Positions 10,486-22,656 are shown, counted from the stretch's first letter. The stretch is DNA of 64,000 nt from Diplonema papillatum (GCA_030068145.1 JAPJBO010000217.1:124001-188000); one strand, 5' to 3'. Made by a program: numbers and translations. The notes: generated by a model from the sequence alone, not told the origin.

Positions 10486-13400
10486 TGGGACTGCAGAGGC
10501 GTGAATACCCCCCGCCCCTGTCCCTCCCAGGGTGCCGCCACGGCTCTAGCCTGGCCCTCTTTGATAGTGGAGGTCATACCCTTTGAATTGGCTTGATCTC
10601 GCGCTCTTTCTCGCTATTGTACTCACAAGTTGGACACAAGCAGCTCACCAGCTTCCGCCACATCGGGCTTCTTGCTTGCATCATGCAGGCAAGCAACTCA
10701 TTGGCAATTCACGACGCATGTTTATCATCACAGCTCCAGTCGGAAAAAGATGTTGTCTTGCGCGGTTTCAACTCTTTCAGGCTGTTAACCAGCTTGCTGC
10801 TCAACGAAGGTTTTGGTTGACAGGTGCCTGCTGTGATGTCGAGATCCCAAGTACAGCCAAAACTGTGTAGTAGAGCAGGGTACCACCCCTTGTTGTCGCC
10901 GGAAGCCTGGCCTCTTCAATTCCTGAGCATGCTCGGTTTAACAAAAAAAATAAAAACTCTCATCAATATTCCCGCATCAGCGGCTGAGGCGAGTGGTGAC
11001 GACTTCTATTTGCAGCAGGAATCATAATTGAAAGATCGTCGGGACCTGCCGGCAGGGGCAGTTGTCCCGACCTTTCGTATGCTCAGAGTTTCGGGGCTTC
11101 CATTGGAAAGAGAGGAAAAACTCCCATCCGCAAGTTATGCCGAAAGAAGCCCTTCGCGTCAGTATGCACGGGCAGTCTTGTCTTAATGGATCGCCTGTGA
11201 GATAGGTCAGTCGGGAGAACACAAATCGAAAAATGTAGGGCGGTACGCCGCATCCTCGGTCAAAACCAGAACTGCTAAACGCGAAAACCACTGCCACTCC
11301 GAGCGCAGACGTTCTTCTAAGAACCCACGCTGGCGAATGTGCAGAGGCGATGAAAAAACAAACAAGTCTCGTGCAAAATGGCAGGGGCAAATGCCATAGC
11401 GAGATTCGTAGGGTAATGAGGGAAGCCCCACACACATGCCCCCCCCCCCTGCGAAAGCACACTCGACAATTTCAGGGCTGCCCTACGTCCCGATCATGCG
11501 TTGTATGACTGAATAAGGCTCCGAAAGGATTGCGCTTTGCTCTACAAGAAGCGGAACGTGCACAGGTACTCTCGTTCGCCTGCACTTTCCTCCGGCGATT
11601 TACTCGGGAAGACGCTCTGATATCTGGTTCAGAGCTGACTGAAACAGCCCAATGAGCAGTGTGCAGTCGATTGGGCGTCTCTTCGTGGTGCAAATTAAGG
11701 CAACGGTCCGGTGACCACGTCAGCGACAGGGGTCTGGTTGGTGCGAAAAAGGGACGGGGACAAGCTGTAGCAATACGGCAATATGCGTCGTTCCTTTGTA
11801 ACTTCCTGCTTCCAAAGCCGGCCAATCCAATCTCTTTGTGTCAAGAGCTCTCTCCCTCCCCTTAGCTTACAGAGACTTGCACGGTCACTGTCTAGTACGT
11901 TGCCGCATCACTACGGCTGCCTCCACTACCAAATCATGGTCGAAGCGGCGCTTGGCTTTCGAACCTCGCCGTCCGGGAGTTCGCTGGCTGGATTTTTTAG
12001 CTTGTGCAGTGCAGCTGAGGTAACAGCTCGGAGGCTGCCTCAGTCATCTATTGGGGGAGTGTTGCGGTGATAATGCTTTTTCTCTTTTTCTTCTTCTTTT
12101 TCTTTTCGTTTGATGTGGGAAATCATCGTTTCTGCCTTCGCAAAACGAGGGTTTGGGACATGTCGATCAACTGTGAGCGCATTCTAATGGACTTTACTTG
12201 TTCTTGTCCGCAAAACTGCTTTCAAACCTCCTGCTTGTTTCAACGACCAAGCCATGAGATAAGTGTGCCGAACGTTTTTTCTTGCGTAAACCGTCAGATT
12301 TCACAAATAGGGACATTGCCGGAGGAGGCTTCCAAATGGACAGCGTTGAGAATTTACGGTTGCGGTTTCGTGATCAACGCATGGCGGCGTCGTTGCATTT
12401 TCTTCTCTTTTTTTAGACGTGGCATACATTTCAGTACGTTCGAATGTATGACGGCGCCCGGCAGCGAAGTTCTTTTTTCTTACAGGGAGGTAGTTCTCGT
12501 ATCTTGCGGGAGTTCTTAGGTCCTTTCGTCTTGTTTGTTTGCTTTCTGCTTGTGCGGGAGCGCTCGTTGCTCCCCGTGGCTAGGTGTACTGACTAATCAT
12601 TTTTGACTGTTTTGCGTCTTCCTGCTTTTACCGGTACTGCTGCTAGTCCCAGGCTTTTGGGTTGCGCCTCCTTTGCGAGGAACAGAAAGGTGGGTGAGAT
12701 TGTCCCTGTTGTTAGACAGCGCACTAAACATCGACGAAAACCGCAGTACCGCGGAGGAATACGAAGAGAAGGGGCCTGGAAGCGGAAGGCCTGCGTGACG
12801 GACGGATGTCGAGAACGGGCAGGACGCCGTTAACACTACTTCCGGTTCGCTGCGTGCTAATCCGAACCCGCTGTATAAAACCGATCTACTAGGGAACCTC
12901 GCATGGGCTGCTTCCAAAAGCCTTCGACGCCACGCTTCTAGCTGGTGAGTTCCGTGTAACGCGGGCCGCTTCGCCAACTTCCTGGCACTGTTTCGAGAAG
13001 CCCGGAAGTCAACCTGGCGGCCAGCCCGTATTTTCGCTAGCAGACGCACGTAGTGAGCATTTCTGGTTTTTGTGTGCGGTCGACGGTGTACGTCGTTTCG
13101 ATGTCTGGCGACTTGTTTTGTTGATTGCTTATTTAGACTGTTTTTAGCCCGGGTTTCTTTGTTTTTGGGGGAATAGTTTCATGTTTTCACGTCTCTATTA
13201 GACCGTTTCTGTTTTATGTTCACCTTCACTTGGAGATACATGCTTCCGCATATTGCATGTCTCGGTTCTTGACAGCATACCTCCTCTATTGTTCTGGTGC
13301 TTTTAATAGTACCTCCTCGGACGGAGACGGGAGGTTATGGCCGCATTTTCATTCTGGCGCCTTTGGACTGAAAGCAAGAGAGCGGGATGGTGGTGAGAGG

Positions 13401-13560
13401 TCCTTGTTAGGCTTGTACCGCAATTTTTTTGTCAGCCGGCTGATATTTACTTTAGTACTGAACAATAGTTTTCGGAAGCCCCTGAGTCAGATATAAAGGG
13501 CGAATTGAATCCAAGAGGTGTGCATTGCCAAGCGTGAAACCAAAAGGTGTGGTTGATTTC

Positions 13561-13625
13561 CAGCGTTATTTGTGGATTAGAAGGTCGGTATTTTAAAGTC
13601 TCCGGTTGACCGTAGAGGCTTGAGT
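13561..13625. repeat. Dispersed family A motif with a 5' extension
   Basis: The core ttaaagtctccggttgaccg belongs to family A (best copy at 34347-34402). The preceding block agcgttatttgtggattag recurs at about 35783-35810 without the core, so the family may be composite. Confidence 0.65.
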
Positions 13626-14654
13626 TGGCGGGGGGTTGAGAAAAGTGAGAGGGTGCAGCTCGTTTCGGGTGTTGTGTCACTCCGTTGTGAAACCTTGTGA
13701 AGTCCCCTAAGGGTGCTTGGGATTTCGGTCCAAAAGTAAGCAAAATATCGTGAGCGTCTCTGTTTTAGCCATCGAACGGAGGGGCTTTCTTGGTGCAACT
13801 CGGCTTGCGTAATAAGCGTTGTCCCGGGAGTTCGGGAGGCTTCTATGCGTGATTCGTGGAACTCATTTTTCGTGGAGCAAACCACGACCGATGAGTGCGC
13901 TACTTTCTTGTGTCAAAAACGTGTGTGATCAAAGTCTTCCAATGCAAGGTTGGCTGTCGCGGTGCGAGCTACGACCGACGAAAGTGCCCCTTCAGAGACC
14001 TGAATCGAAATCGGTGCGGCGTGTGTGTGCAGGGAGACGGACAAACACGCCTTCCATTGGGTGCAAGGAAACCGGTACGTTGCGTATCCGATGACGCGTG
14101 AGGGCAAATCGTGTGAGTGGGGTACAGACCTCCGCATGACGACAAGCCACGAGTTTGTTCGCGGACTACTCGGTCGTCGCGAAATCACAAAAGGGATTTT
14201 TTTTGTTTTTTTTTTTTTTTTTTGCGGGTAGATTGTGAAGCAGCAGGGGGAGTTGCAGCGAATAAACAACGGCTGCGCCTGCGCCATGCGTGAAAACGTA
14301 GATTGGTTGAGAGGGCAGATAAAATATGACTTGACAGATTTGACAAGTTGGTTGGAGCTGGAGATACGGATGGTCGTGCGCATTCAGGGTCTCGTCCTCT
14401 TCACAGCCCCGCAAATTTTCGCCGTTGGTCAATCACCCGTGTTGCGCAGTAATAACCTTGCACACGTGTCAGTCGTGTGGACTTTCGACCAGAAGACCTT
14501 TGGGCCAACGCTTTCCCGCCGACTCCGCGTACGACAGCGGCTTTTCGGAGTGCCGTTCGGCGAAAACGAGGAAGCGAGGATTCTAATTCTGACTCTGTCC
14601 ACGCGCTACCAACAACATTTTGCAACCGTGACGAGTTGCACCGACGGAAGTGTA

Positions 14655-14720
14655 AATTTGTTGCATTAGTGTGATTGTCAGGCCTTCGACTACCCTGAGC
14701 AACGCCCTATACGGAAGTGC
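14655..14720. repeat. Dispersed repeat family G, copy 1
   Basis: The block gttgcattagtgtgattgtc followed by aggccttcgactaccctgag is present here in one orientation. It occurs as the reverse complement at about 37553-37625, and in shortened form at 42444-42484. The opposite orientations show real dispersal rather than tandem spread. Confidence 0.8.
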
Positions 14721-15494
14721 ATCAGCAGTTCTGGAGTCTGTTGAAAGGCGGTCATCAGCATGCCGATGGCACCCCCGCTCAGGCAATAAAGGGAGGGTGC
14801 AGCCCACACCAAACTCGGGTAAAGCTAGGCTCAGTACGTGGCGTAAGCTTTCCGTGTTTGGGAATTTGCAACTGGCGGCCTTCTTGAATATCTCCTTCAA
14901 AGCAGGTGCGTAATTGAAAAGAAAAAACGTGTCGTCGGGCGTGCCATTGAGCGCCACATTTTCCGAGAAGGATTACGTCCCAGGTAGCCATATCCATCAA
15001 ATGCATGCGTAACAACGCCAAAAGGCATGTTTTCGAAGGCACGTTGTCGTGCCTACCGCATCTCCGCACACGAAGACTGAAAAGAAGGAGCTTTCAGGTG
15101 CTTGCTGAATTCGAGCCAGTTAATTCATCAACCGACTTCGTTACAGGACTTGTTTGAGGGTGGAATACGAGGGTTTGTGTTTTGGATGAGTCTCTGGGCG
15201 GGGCGAGAGAGAGAGAGAGGGAGAAGAAGAAGCAAAACCCCAGACTTGTTCAGCACTTTGAGTCGCTGTTGCTTTGTCTTCACCCCCCTTCCTCCCTGAG
15301 AGCTCGCGTAACCTTGCGTACTGTTCGTCGTTCCGAAAACAATTGTTCGTTTTTGATGTAGACGTTCAGCTTGTTACTTGCTATTTAGCAACCCCGTCGG
15401 AGTGCCCAGTGACTTTCTGTAGAGCAGTGGCGTAGCGAGCCTTGTGCAGGAAAAGGTGTTGTGCACGTTTTTTCATTTCTTTTTTTACCCCAGT

Positions 15495-15560
15495 CCGTTT
15501 TCTTGTGTTTCCGGCGCGACAATCGCGCAGTCAGTTGCCTGCGACGGCGTTCTTTTTTTC
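15495..15560. repeat. Dispersed repeat shared with 17945-18015
   Basis: The segment ttcttgtgtttccggcg followed by cgcagtcagttgcctgcgac recurs at about 17950-18010 and in weaker form near 50880-50935. It lies next to a C10 tract at about 15561. Confidence 0.6.
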
Positions 15561-16028
15561 CCCCCCCCCCTCATCTTTTGATTTTTTTTTTTCACGATTT
15601 TGCCTTTTTTCGGTGGAGCTTTTGTTTGGAAAGCTTCTTCGTTTTGTATGCAGAACCTCAAGTGTTTGAAGAGCTCTTGTAAGGCCGAACCAGGTCAGTC
15701 GCGGTGTAAATGTTGCGCCACCAGACTGGGTACGATATGAACGTGGGAAAAGAGGTAGCTTGATGGATATTCTTCGAGAAAGAGGTAACCCCCCCCCTGC
15801 CCCCGGCTTCCCGGGCGAGGAGAGTGTGTTGTGAAGGTGAGTGACTCGCGCCACAACAATCACCGGGCGGTGTCCGGCGACGTACTAACAAAGATGCGGT
15901 CCAAAAAGTAAACAGCTTTCGCGGAACCTTTGCTTCGGGGGGGAAGTGGATAGGGGGTGAGGGAGCGGGAACTTCTTACTGAAAAGGAGCTGATTTTGAG
16001 CCCGAACCCTTGGCTTGGTAAGTATGCG

Positions 16029-16355
16029 GCCCTCGCATCACACTTCAGTGCCAGTGGGATGCATTTGTAGCGAGTATATACGCGTGTGTTTGCATTCCTG
16101 TCCCAGCGAACACAACAAGAAATGTGGTTACAAACCCGAAGAACGAAGACTTGTTCGACGGTATCCCCCAACTGGACCCCCGAGAATTCTGGAACGAAAA
16201 CACGTGGCCCTTGCATCACACTTTAGGGGATGTATTTGTAGCCAATATACGCGCGCGTGTTGAGACTGCTGTACCAGCGAACATGGCTACAAACCCAAGT
16301 AAGAACGAAGACTTTTCAACGGTAACCCAACTGAAACCCCGATAATTCCGGAACA
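16029..16355. repeat. Tandem direct repeat, about 176-bp unit x2, diverged
   Basis: The first unit begins gccctcgcatcacac (16029), the second gcccttgcatcacac (16205). Shared internal blocks include catttgtagc, tacgcgcg/tacgcgtg, ccagcgaaca, tacaaaccc and gaacgaagactt. The copies differ by substitutions and small indels, so the duplication is not recent. Confidence 0.85.
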
Positions 16356-18742
16356 ACGTTTCGACACGAAACCGAAAGCTTGCGACAGGCAAGGAGTCGT
16401 CAGCGGCATATAGAGTTGGTGGGGCACTTGATGGCTGAAAGTTGTAAGCCGGGGCTTACGCGCGTTTGTCGTCCGACAGCCCAATACAGCTGGAGGAGGG
16501 AAGGGACATACTTTGGGTTGAGCCGGGTGTGCGGCACCGCATCGGGAAGTGTAGTTGACTGACCTGGGAAACGGTGTTGCCCGACACGTTTCTGATTTTT
16601 CCTTCTCGGCGGACGGGAAGGGAAAAGGTAGCATGCTGGGGTTGGTTCTGGTGACAAAGGCATCACGAGCTGCTCGAGCGCATTATGGAAGACTGCCTCT
16701 CGTCTCGTGGCTTGACTGCGGCGCAACCCCAGCATCTGTTGAGCGAATTCTAGTTTCAGGCCGGTCGTGTCTATTTAGTAGTATCGCGTAGGCCCAGTCC
16801 AACCACATCTCATGATTCTAGTTATTAGCACAGAATATCTGCATTTTGTGGCCATGGCCACACACACAGCTCGTCGCGGTCTGCCTGGCAATGAGTACCG
16901 CAACATGCTGCAATGTGTTGTGAAAGGGTGAACTGTTCAACGCAACAGCGCAACAACTCATCGTCGTTCGTCTGCCCGCCTTATGGCTGACTAGCTTTCG
17001 CAAACTCATCGAACCTTAAGGCTCTAGATGGGGCTGGGGTCGCCATGGCAGAGTACTCCTTATCTTAAAATGCGTTGTCCGTCCCTCGTATATTCGCCGT
17101 CCTTCGTTGGCGCATTGTTTCTAAAAGATCAACCCGGTTATCGGGGGGAGGGAGGTGGCGGGAGCCTCTTAGATTCATGTTTTGGGCAGAACTGGAGTTT
17201 TCTGGGGAGGGATGCAGGTTCTGTTTACTTTTCTTTTGTCCATCCTTTTCTTTTGTCCATCGGCTCGCTGAGAACGTTGGTGTCCAATTTGCATGATTGC
17301 ATGCTGAATAGTAGGGTCGGTTGCTGCCGGAAGACGTTGCGTGCCAGCCCTTACCCGATGATTGGAGGGGAAAAGGGCAAAACACTTCTCGATTTGAGCA
17401 GGGTCTACAAACAGAGCTAGCAGTAGGGGCATGGTCCCTGAACCCATACCGACTCGGTCGGTGTGTTTTCCGAGTCGAAACCTTTTGTGCTGATCGTTAA
17501 TCCCAGAGAAACGCGCTCTAAATTTTGTTCTTGCCCAGGCGAACAGTATTCTTGTCCGCCAATTGTGTCCACGGGCGTCGACTTGCATCGGCATCCTCGT
17601 ACAGCAGGTGTCATGGCTTACTATCCTGTTATTTCTGCGCTGCCCCAGCTTGGGCAAGTTACGTACCCCACGCTGGGAGATGCAGTTGCCGTTTCTCAGG
17701 CTCGCTCTCACGAAGCGATCCCTGTAGAAACTCATACCAGCTCGGGCTTTTCTTTGTAAGAACGTTGTGCTCCTCGGACGACTGTCCTTTGAAGCATTCA
17801 GCCGTTCTCTCATGAGACGGCCGGACGGTGTTAGCATCAACAGCAGACGCGCCCAGAGTCTGTACAGACAAGGCGGATCAACCCGATCATCTTCTCTCGC
17901 AGCGAGATCCAGAAGGCCGTTCTCAACGAGACGGTTCTTGTGTGGAAATCTCTCCTTTTTTCTTGTGTTTCCGGCGAAATTCGCCCAGTCAGAGTTGCCT
18001 GTGAGGGCGGTCTTTTTTCTTGCTTTTTTTGAAGCAGTCCCGCAGGTCGTCTGCGCCTTGCGTTGGATTCGCCCAACAACAAACGAAGGTCGCGAGGGTG
18101 CCTGAAAAGGCGAAACTCGCGTCCAAACAACCGTCATTTTGTTGGCGGGGGGGGGCGCACACAATGTCAAGAGAAACAGAGAAGACAAGTTTCAGTGCAG
18201 GGTGGATTTCTCCGAGAGATTTCAGGTTATCCCTTGTAGGTCATATGCGGTGTATAGTCTTTCTAATCATCTTGTGTGAGTTTCAACCAAAGGATGCCGC
18301 CCGACCCAAGCCCGTTGGGATTATTTGAGCTCAGGGGTATCCTCTGGCAGCGACACCTCCCCTTTTCTTTCGAACACAAGTGTACCTGGAACAGCCTCTC
18401 CCCGGTGTGAACTTATCTTTCTCTCTCTTGTAAAGTCAGCGCGGTAGCGATGACGACGAGAACACATTTAGGTGGGGATGTCCGTCCCACCGCCTGGCCC
18501 ATCTGACGGCGGGGCCACATCTTTTGCCACACCGTTTGACTTGTTTTATGTGTTCTCTCTCTCCTTCTTAATTGTTTCGGTTTTGCCATTCGGGCTGGCA
18601 GCGCACACTAGGTACACTGCTACTTTAAAAGGTGCGCCCTACCAACAAAGGGGGGACCGTGAGATACCGTAACCATCCATCTAGGGCTAGTGCTTGGCTC
18701 GCGCTTCTTTTTCCAACATTTGCAATACTTTTAGACCAAGAG

Positions 18743-18795
18743 TTTGCTTGAAACCCCGGGGTTTCGAAGTATCCGGGTTGCAGGTGAACCATCTT
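18743..18795. repeat. Dispersed family A motif
   Basis: Reads ttgcttgaaaccccggggtt and then a diverged atccgggttgcaggtgaacc, matching the second half of family A with indels. Confidence 0.55.
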
Positions 18796-19033
18796 TTATT
18801 CGCAACGCGTTTGTTAAAAGGCGGATACACGTGGAGAGAGTATCGGTGAGCACCTTGCGTTGTTATTTTGTGGTTTTGGGCCATTATCCCTTTTTCCGTC
18901 AATTCAATTGCATCAAAGAACGGGATCTCTTCTCAACCAGGTGCGAAATCTTCTTCAATAGTCCTGGGCAGTTGAGGCTGACTCAACATAGATAGGATAA
19001 TCTTTTGTTTTTTGCCCTTGTTGCTATTTTTTT

Positions 19034-19090
19034 AGAGGTAAAGTTCGCTTTGCGATTCCGGGATTTTAGGGTCACCGGGTGACCGTTGTA
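19034..19090. repeat. Dispersed family A motif
   Basis: Starts ttagaggtaaagttcgct and continues to ttagggtcaccgggtgaccg, keeping the whole order of the family consensus. Confidence 0.75.
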
Positions 19091-19203
19091 ATGGTTGCTA
19101 AATGGGTTGCTAAATGGGTTCTCTCGGAGAGCTTTTTTTTTCGGTTTCGTGTTTTTTATTCTTCATGTTTTTTTTTCTCGCACAAGTAGTAAAGGGGGGG
19201 GGG

Positions 19204-19373
19204 GTCGAATAATAACAGTTATTTGACACACGTCTGGTTGTCTAAAAACACTACCACTATTTGATCCTGCTACTGTTCGGCTACCCGGAACTTTTTTATT
19301 ACCTACCCCCCCCCCGTGTCAGTGTCGCCTTTTTGCCTGAAAACGCGAGGCGACACTAACACGGGAATTCGAC
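19204..19373. mobile_element. Inverted-repeat element, family C, copy 1
   Basis: The left end is tcgaataataacag, the right end is aattcga, and the element lies between a G tract (left) and a C tract (right). The body shares the run cacacgtctggttg, then aaacactaccactatttgat, with copy 2 at 41626-41762. Near the right end a 15-bp hairpin (19315-19329 with 19349-19363, one mismatch) follows a C9 tract and looks like an insertion or added arm. No ORF is present, so if mobile it depended on an outside transposase. Confidence 0.6.
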
Positions 19374-19394
19374 CCCCCCTTTACTGTTTCGAGT

Positions 19395-19445
19395 TTCAAG
19401 AAGCCGGTATGTTTTTCTTCTTCTCCGGTTGACCGTTGAGGCAGG
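19395..19445. repeat. Dispersed family A motif, degraded
   Basis: Only the end ttctccggttgaccgttgag is well preserved. Confidence 0.5.
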
Positions 19446-20639
19446 ATAGGTATCGAAGGGCGGGAAAAGCGGTTGCAGTGCTTTCTCCATGAGCCGATCC
19501 GGCGTGGGACACGCGGCGGCTGCGTTGTAGCACGCGGAGTTGGGGGGAGAGCAGCTTTGTTGTGTGGCATGTTCAACGCCAGAGTCCTTTTTAAAGGCTG
19601 GCTCGAAACCGTGGTGCAGAAGACAAGCCGGCCCATCCGTATCCGATCTGCTGCCTCGAATCACGGCAAGCGCCAGTTCTGGCCCTACCTGTGACCCCGA
19701 CACCAGCGAGGGGAACACCTGCACCACCACCAACACAAAAGACGGCAACCCCAGAGACTGTACTTGAACCAGCCCCGGGAGACGGTCCACCACTGACCCC
19801 ACCCTACCCTCTGTAACGGTACATTCGTTGTTTTTTACTTCTTCATTTTTATCATTCATCAGGTTCGGAACTCTGATCAGTTCAATCTCGGGTCGAGTTT
19901 CTCTGTCTCTGCCGCACAATTCATTCCGCCCCTGAGAGGAGGGTGCCGCTACTATTACGTAGCCATGGAGCGAGAGGGGAGAAATCGTATTTCGATCGTT
20001 TTTCAGGCACGAACAAGTTTGTCCCTGCGAGTTCCCGACCAGCGACACAGTGAGCGGTTCGTTTCTTGTTGCATGTGTTACCGATAATCCCGAAGGATTG
20101 CTCCTGTTTTTAGACTCGGTATCTGTGGTTGGGTTTTTTGTTTGTGTTACATTTTTTTACGCTACCGACGATCAACCGGGGGGGGCCTGTCTTTAAAAGT
20201 GTTCTGAGGTTTAATGATGTACTTTTCTTCGGAGTGTGGAACAGGCAGCTTCTCGTTTGAGATTGGCCCTGGAGTCTTTTGTGGTTGATTGGGGGTATTT
20301 TCTTTTTCCCGTACGTGTAACAGGGGTTCAGCAGCCAAGAGAGCAGCACGGCTCCTGTATCCTTTTCTTTTTCTCACGACTACTAGCCTTGGGGGAAGCT
20401 GCGATTGGAGTATTTGTGCAGGTATTTCAGCTGCGTTTCGTGTTGTCCTTTATTTTTAGCGTTTTGTGGTTTAGATTTTTAAATCTGAAGATTTTTCCCG
20501 GGGCGCGAAAGGAACTAATTGAGGGTGGCGTGGAAAGAAAAATAGAGCATGTCTGGTGGTCCAGAAAAGTCCGCGTTGCAAATATCGAGTGACGGTAAAA
20601 GATCCCAGGACGACCGATCCAACTCGCAAGCGGCGGTGG

Positions 20640-21010
20640 GTCGGTCACCTTTGGCCGTTTCTGGTGAACCAAAGTTCAGGCGAAGCAAAGTTCGGCGCAG
20701 CTGAGTTCGGGCGACGCAAAGTTCCAGTGAACCAACCCGGGTGAAGCTAAGATCTGGACCGACCGAGACTGGTGAAGCAAAGCAAAGTTCGGGTTCTGGT
20801 GATGCAGACTCGGGCGGAGCTGAGTTCGGCGTGGTAGCAAGTATAGCCTGTGATGGCAAGTTCGGCGCCAGTACCCGGGGGGGAGGCCCTAAGTTCTGGT
20901 GAGGCAAAGCAAAGTGCGGGCGAAGCAATTCGGGTTCTGGTGACGCTGACTGTCAGCGTCACCAGAACCCGAATTGGGCTGAGTTCGGCGTGTGGTAGCT
21001 TGCGCCATTA
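20640..21010. repeat. Degenerate array of a gcaaagttcggg-type short repeat
   Basis: At least eight partial repeats of aagttc(g/a)gg, often followed by cgaagcaa or cgcagctga, are packed into about 370 bp. A larger sub-unit (ctgagttcggcgt followed by ggtagc and a cccgggggg tract) occurs twice, at about 20820-20885 and 20980-21018. The exact palindrome at 20927-20975 lies inside this array. Confidence 0.75.
20927..20975. repeat. Perfect 49-bp palindrome (24-bp arms, 1-base centre)
   Basis: Arm 20927-20950 (aattcgggttctggtgacgc, then tgac) is the exact reverse complement of 20952-20975, with a single t at 20951 between them. It can form a cruciform or a very stable RNA hairpin. The left arm's ttcgggttctggtga also occurs near 20785-20800 in the same array, so the palindrome probably arose by inverted copying within the array. 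Confidence 0.97.
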
Positions 21011-21146
21011 CCCGGGGGGGGACCCCCGATTGGGGTGGTGCCCAAATCCGCGAGATAATGAGAAACTCCGCCAAAAACGCAAATTTCGGGCGCATTCCCC
21101 GAAACCCAACAAACCTCGAAAACAATCTTTTTCGACCGGAAAAGTG

Positions 21147-21209
21147 TGAGGGGCGGGGTTCGAACCCGGGCCGACCAGCCTGAAGGCCCGCTCACTATGC
21201 CACCCCTGT
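21147..21209 (-). ncRNA. tRNA-like sequence with A and B boxes (tRNA relic or SINE head)
   Basis: The minus strand carries TGGCATAGTGAGCGGG (21202-21187), close to an A box, and GGTTCGAACCC (21168-21158), a perfect B box, spaced as in a tRNA gene. The ends can pair AGGGG with CCCCT. The T arm folds, but the anticodon arm is poor and no anticodon can be assigned, so I do not call a functional tRNA. A pol III-driven tRNA-derived repeat is the likelier reading. Confidence 0.4.
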
Positions 21210-21544
21210 GCATTTTGCCAGAAGGGAAAAAAGCTTGCTCTGCACTATTATCTAGTCCAAAAACAATACAGTTTCATAATTGTTGCAAGAAAAGCCGGGT
21301 TGGCTCGAATAGAGGCTATTCACATTGCATGTTCATAGGACCTCCAGTCTCGAAAAAAAAACATTTCTAAAAACAGCAACCAGTCTTCCCGTTTCGGTGC
21401 GCTGCCTTTTGTTTTCACGGTTTCACGTTTTTTTCAGGACCGCCCTCGGAAGGACCTTTCTTTTGAGCGTTATTTTTTTTTTTTTTGATTGACAGCATTG
21501 ACCTTTTTTTCTCTCGCGCGTCAAATGTGGAACCAAAATTGAGC

Positions 21545-21750
21545 CAAATCATCCCTGAACGCGACCTGAGCTCGATTACGTTCTACGAGGCGCGACAAGA
21601 CGAGGTGAGGAGGCGAAAGCATGACACGTCACGTGTAAAAAGATAACCGCGACGCCGGCGATGCAGATTTTATCGCCACAATTTTTTTGCATTCTGATCC
21701 AACGTTCGATCGGGCAGGGTGAATTTGGCTCAAAAATCCAGCTCGTGCAG
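21545..21750. repeat. Dispersed repeat family H, copy 1
   Basis: Shares gcgacctg, cgcgaaagcat-like and tcacgtgtaaaaagataacc, then gcgacgcc and cgttcgatcgggcagggtga, with 24825-24985. The two copies differ by a deletion of several tens of bases and scattered substitutions. Confidence 0.8.
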
Positions 21751-22216
21751 GTGAATCCTTCTGTGCGTCGCTGTCTAGACGCCGACCCGCAGCTCTATCC
21801 TGCTTCGCGTAAACCATAAGCTAGCTGGGCAGGGAGAAGCTCCGGTCAGCCTGAGAAAGAAAATGTTAGTCGGAAACGCTTTTGGGCATTGCGACTCTTT
21901 CACGGGCTAATCATTTTTTCTGTGCGTGTTTTTCCGCTCGGTTGGTCTGTGCGTGTTTTTCCGACGAGAATCGCTCGGTTGGTTTGCCGTGGGGCGTTCC
22001 TTTGCTTGGAGCGAAAGGATTAGGTTGTTTAGAGTCGCTGCTGATCTGCTGCGATGCACTGCATTTTGCGGTGCGAAGAGCGGTGGTTGAACTTTTTGTG
22101 GCGCATTTTCGGCAATCATTGGTGCGGTCGACGATATTCGTCGATCTGGCGATTTTATTTTAGGAAGAAGAAGACCAGTCCTTCAGGAACTGGCCTTTAG
22201 GCATACAAGTGAGAGA

Positions 22217-22656
22217 CTCGCCTTCAGAGGCTTTGCATCTTAGGGGACTGGTCTTTAGAGAAACCCCGGGTGGCTACAGTCTCCAGATGACTCACCTTCA
22301 GAGGCTTCGCACCTTAGGGGACTGGTCTTTAAAGAAACCCCGGGTAGCTACAGTCTCCAGATGACTCACCTTCAGAGGCTTCGCACCTTAGGGGACTGGT
22401 CTTTAAAGAAACCCCGGGTAGTACAGTCTCCAGATGACTCACCTTCAGAGGCTTCGCACCTTAGGGGACTGGTCTTTAAAGAAACCCCGGGTAGTACAGT
22501 CTCCAGATGACTCACCTTCAGAGGCTTCGCACCTTAGGGGACTGGTCTTTAAAGAAACCCCGGGTAGTACAGTCTCCAGATGACTCACCTTCAGAGGCTT
22601 CGCACCTTAGGGGACTGGTCTTTAAAGAAACCCCGGGTAGTACAGTCTCCAGATGA
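22217..22656. repeat. 73-bp satellite, six units
   Basis: Unit starts (ctcaccttcagaggcttcgc) fall at 22217, 22291, 22365, 22438, 22511 and 22584, with a broken seventh at 22657. Spacings are 74, 74, 73, 73, 73 and 73. The first unit is diverged and the last four are essentially identical, which indicates recent amplification from the right-hand side. Each unit contains gaaaccccgggta and cagtctccagatgac, which resembles the core of dispersed family A. There are no unique spacers, so it is not a CRISPR array. Confidence 0.95.

Noticed and set aside
21147-21209. Functional tRNA gene
   Set aside because: The anticodon stem does not pair and the acceptor stem is only five base pairs, so no isotype can be assigned.
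22217-22656. CRISPR-like regular repeat
   Set aside because: Units are contiguous 73-bp repeats with no unique spacers, in a eukaryotic genome, so it is a satellite.
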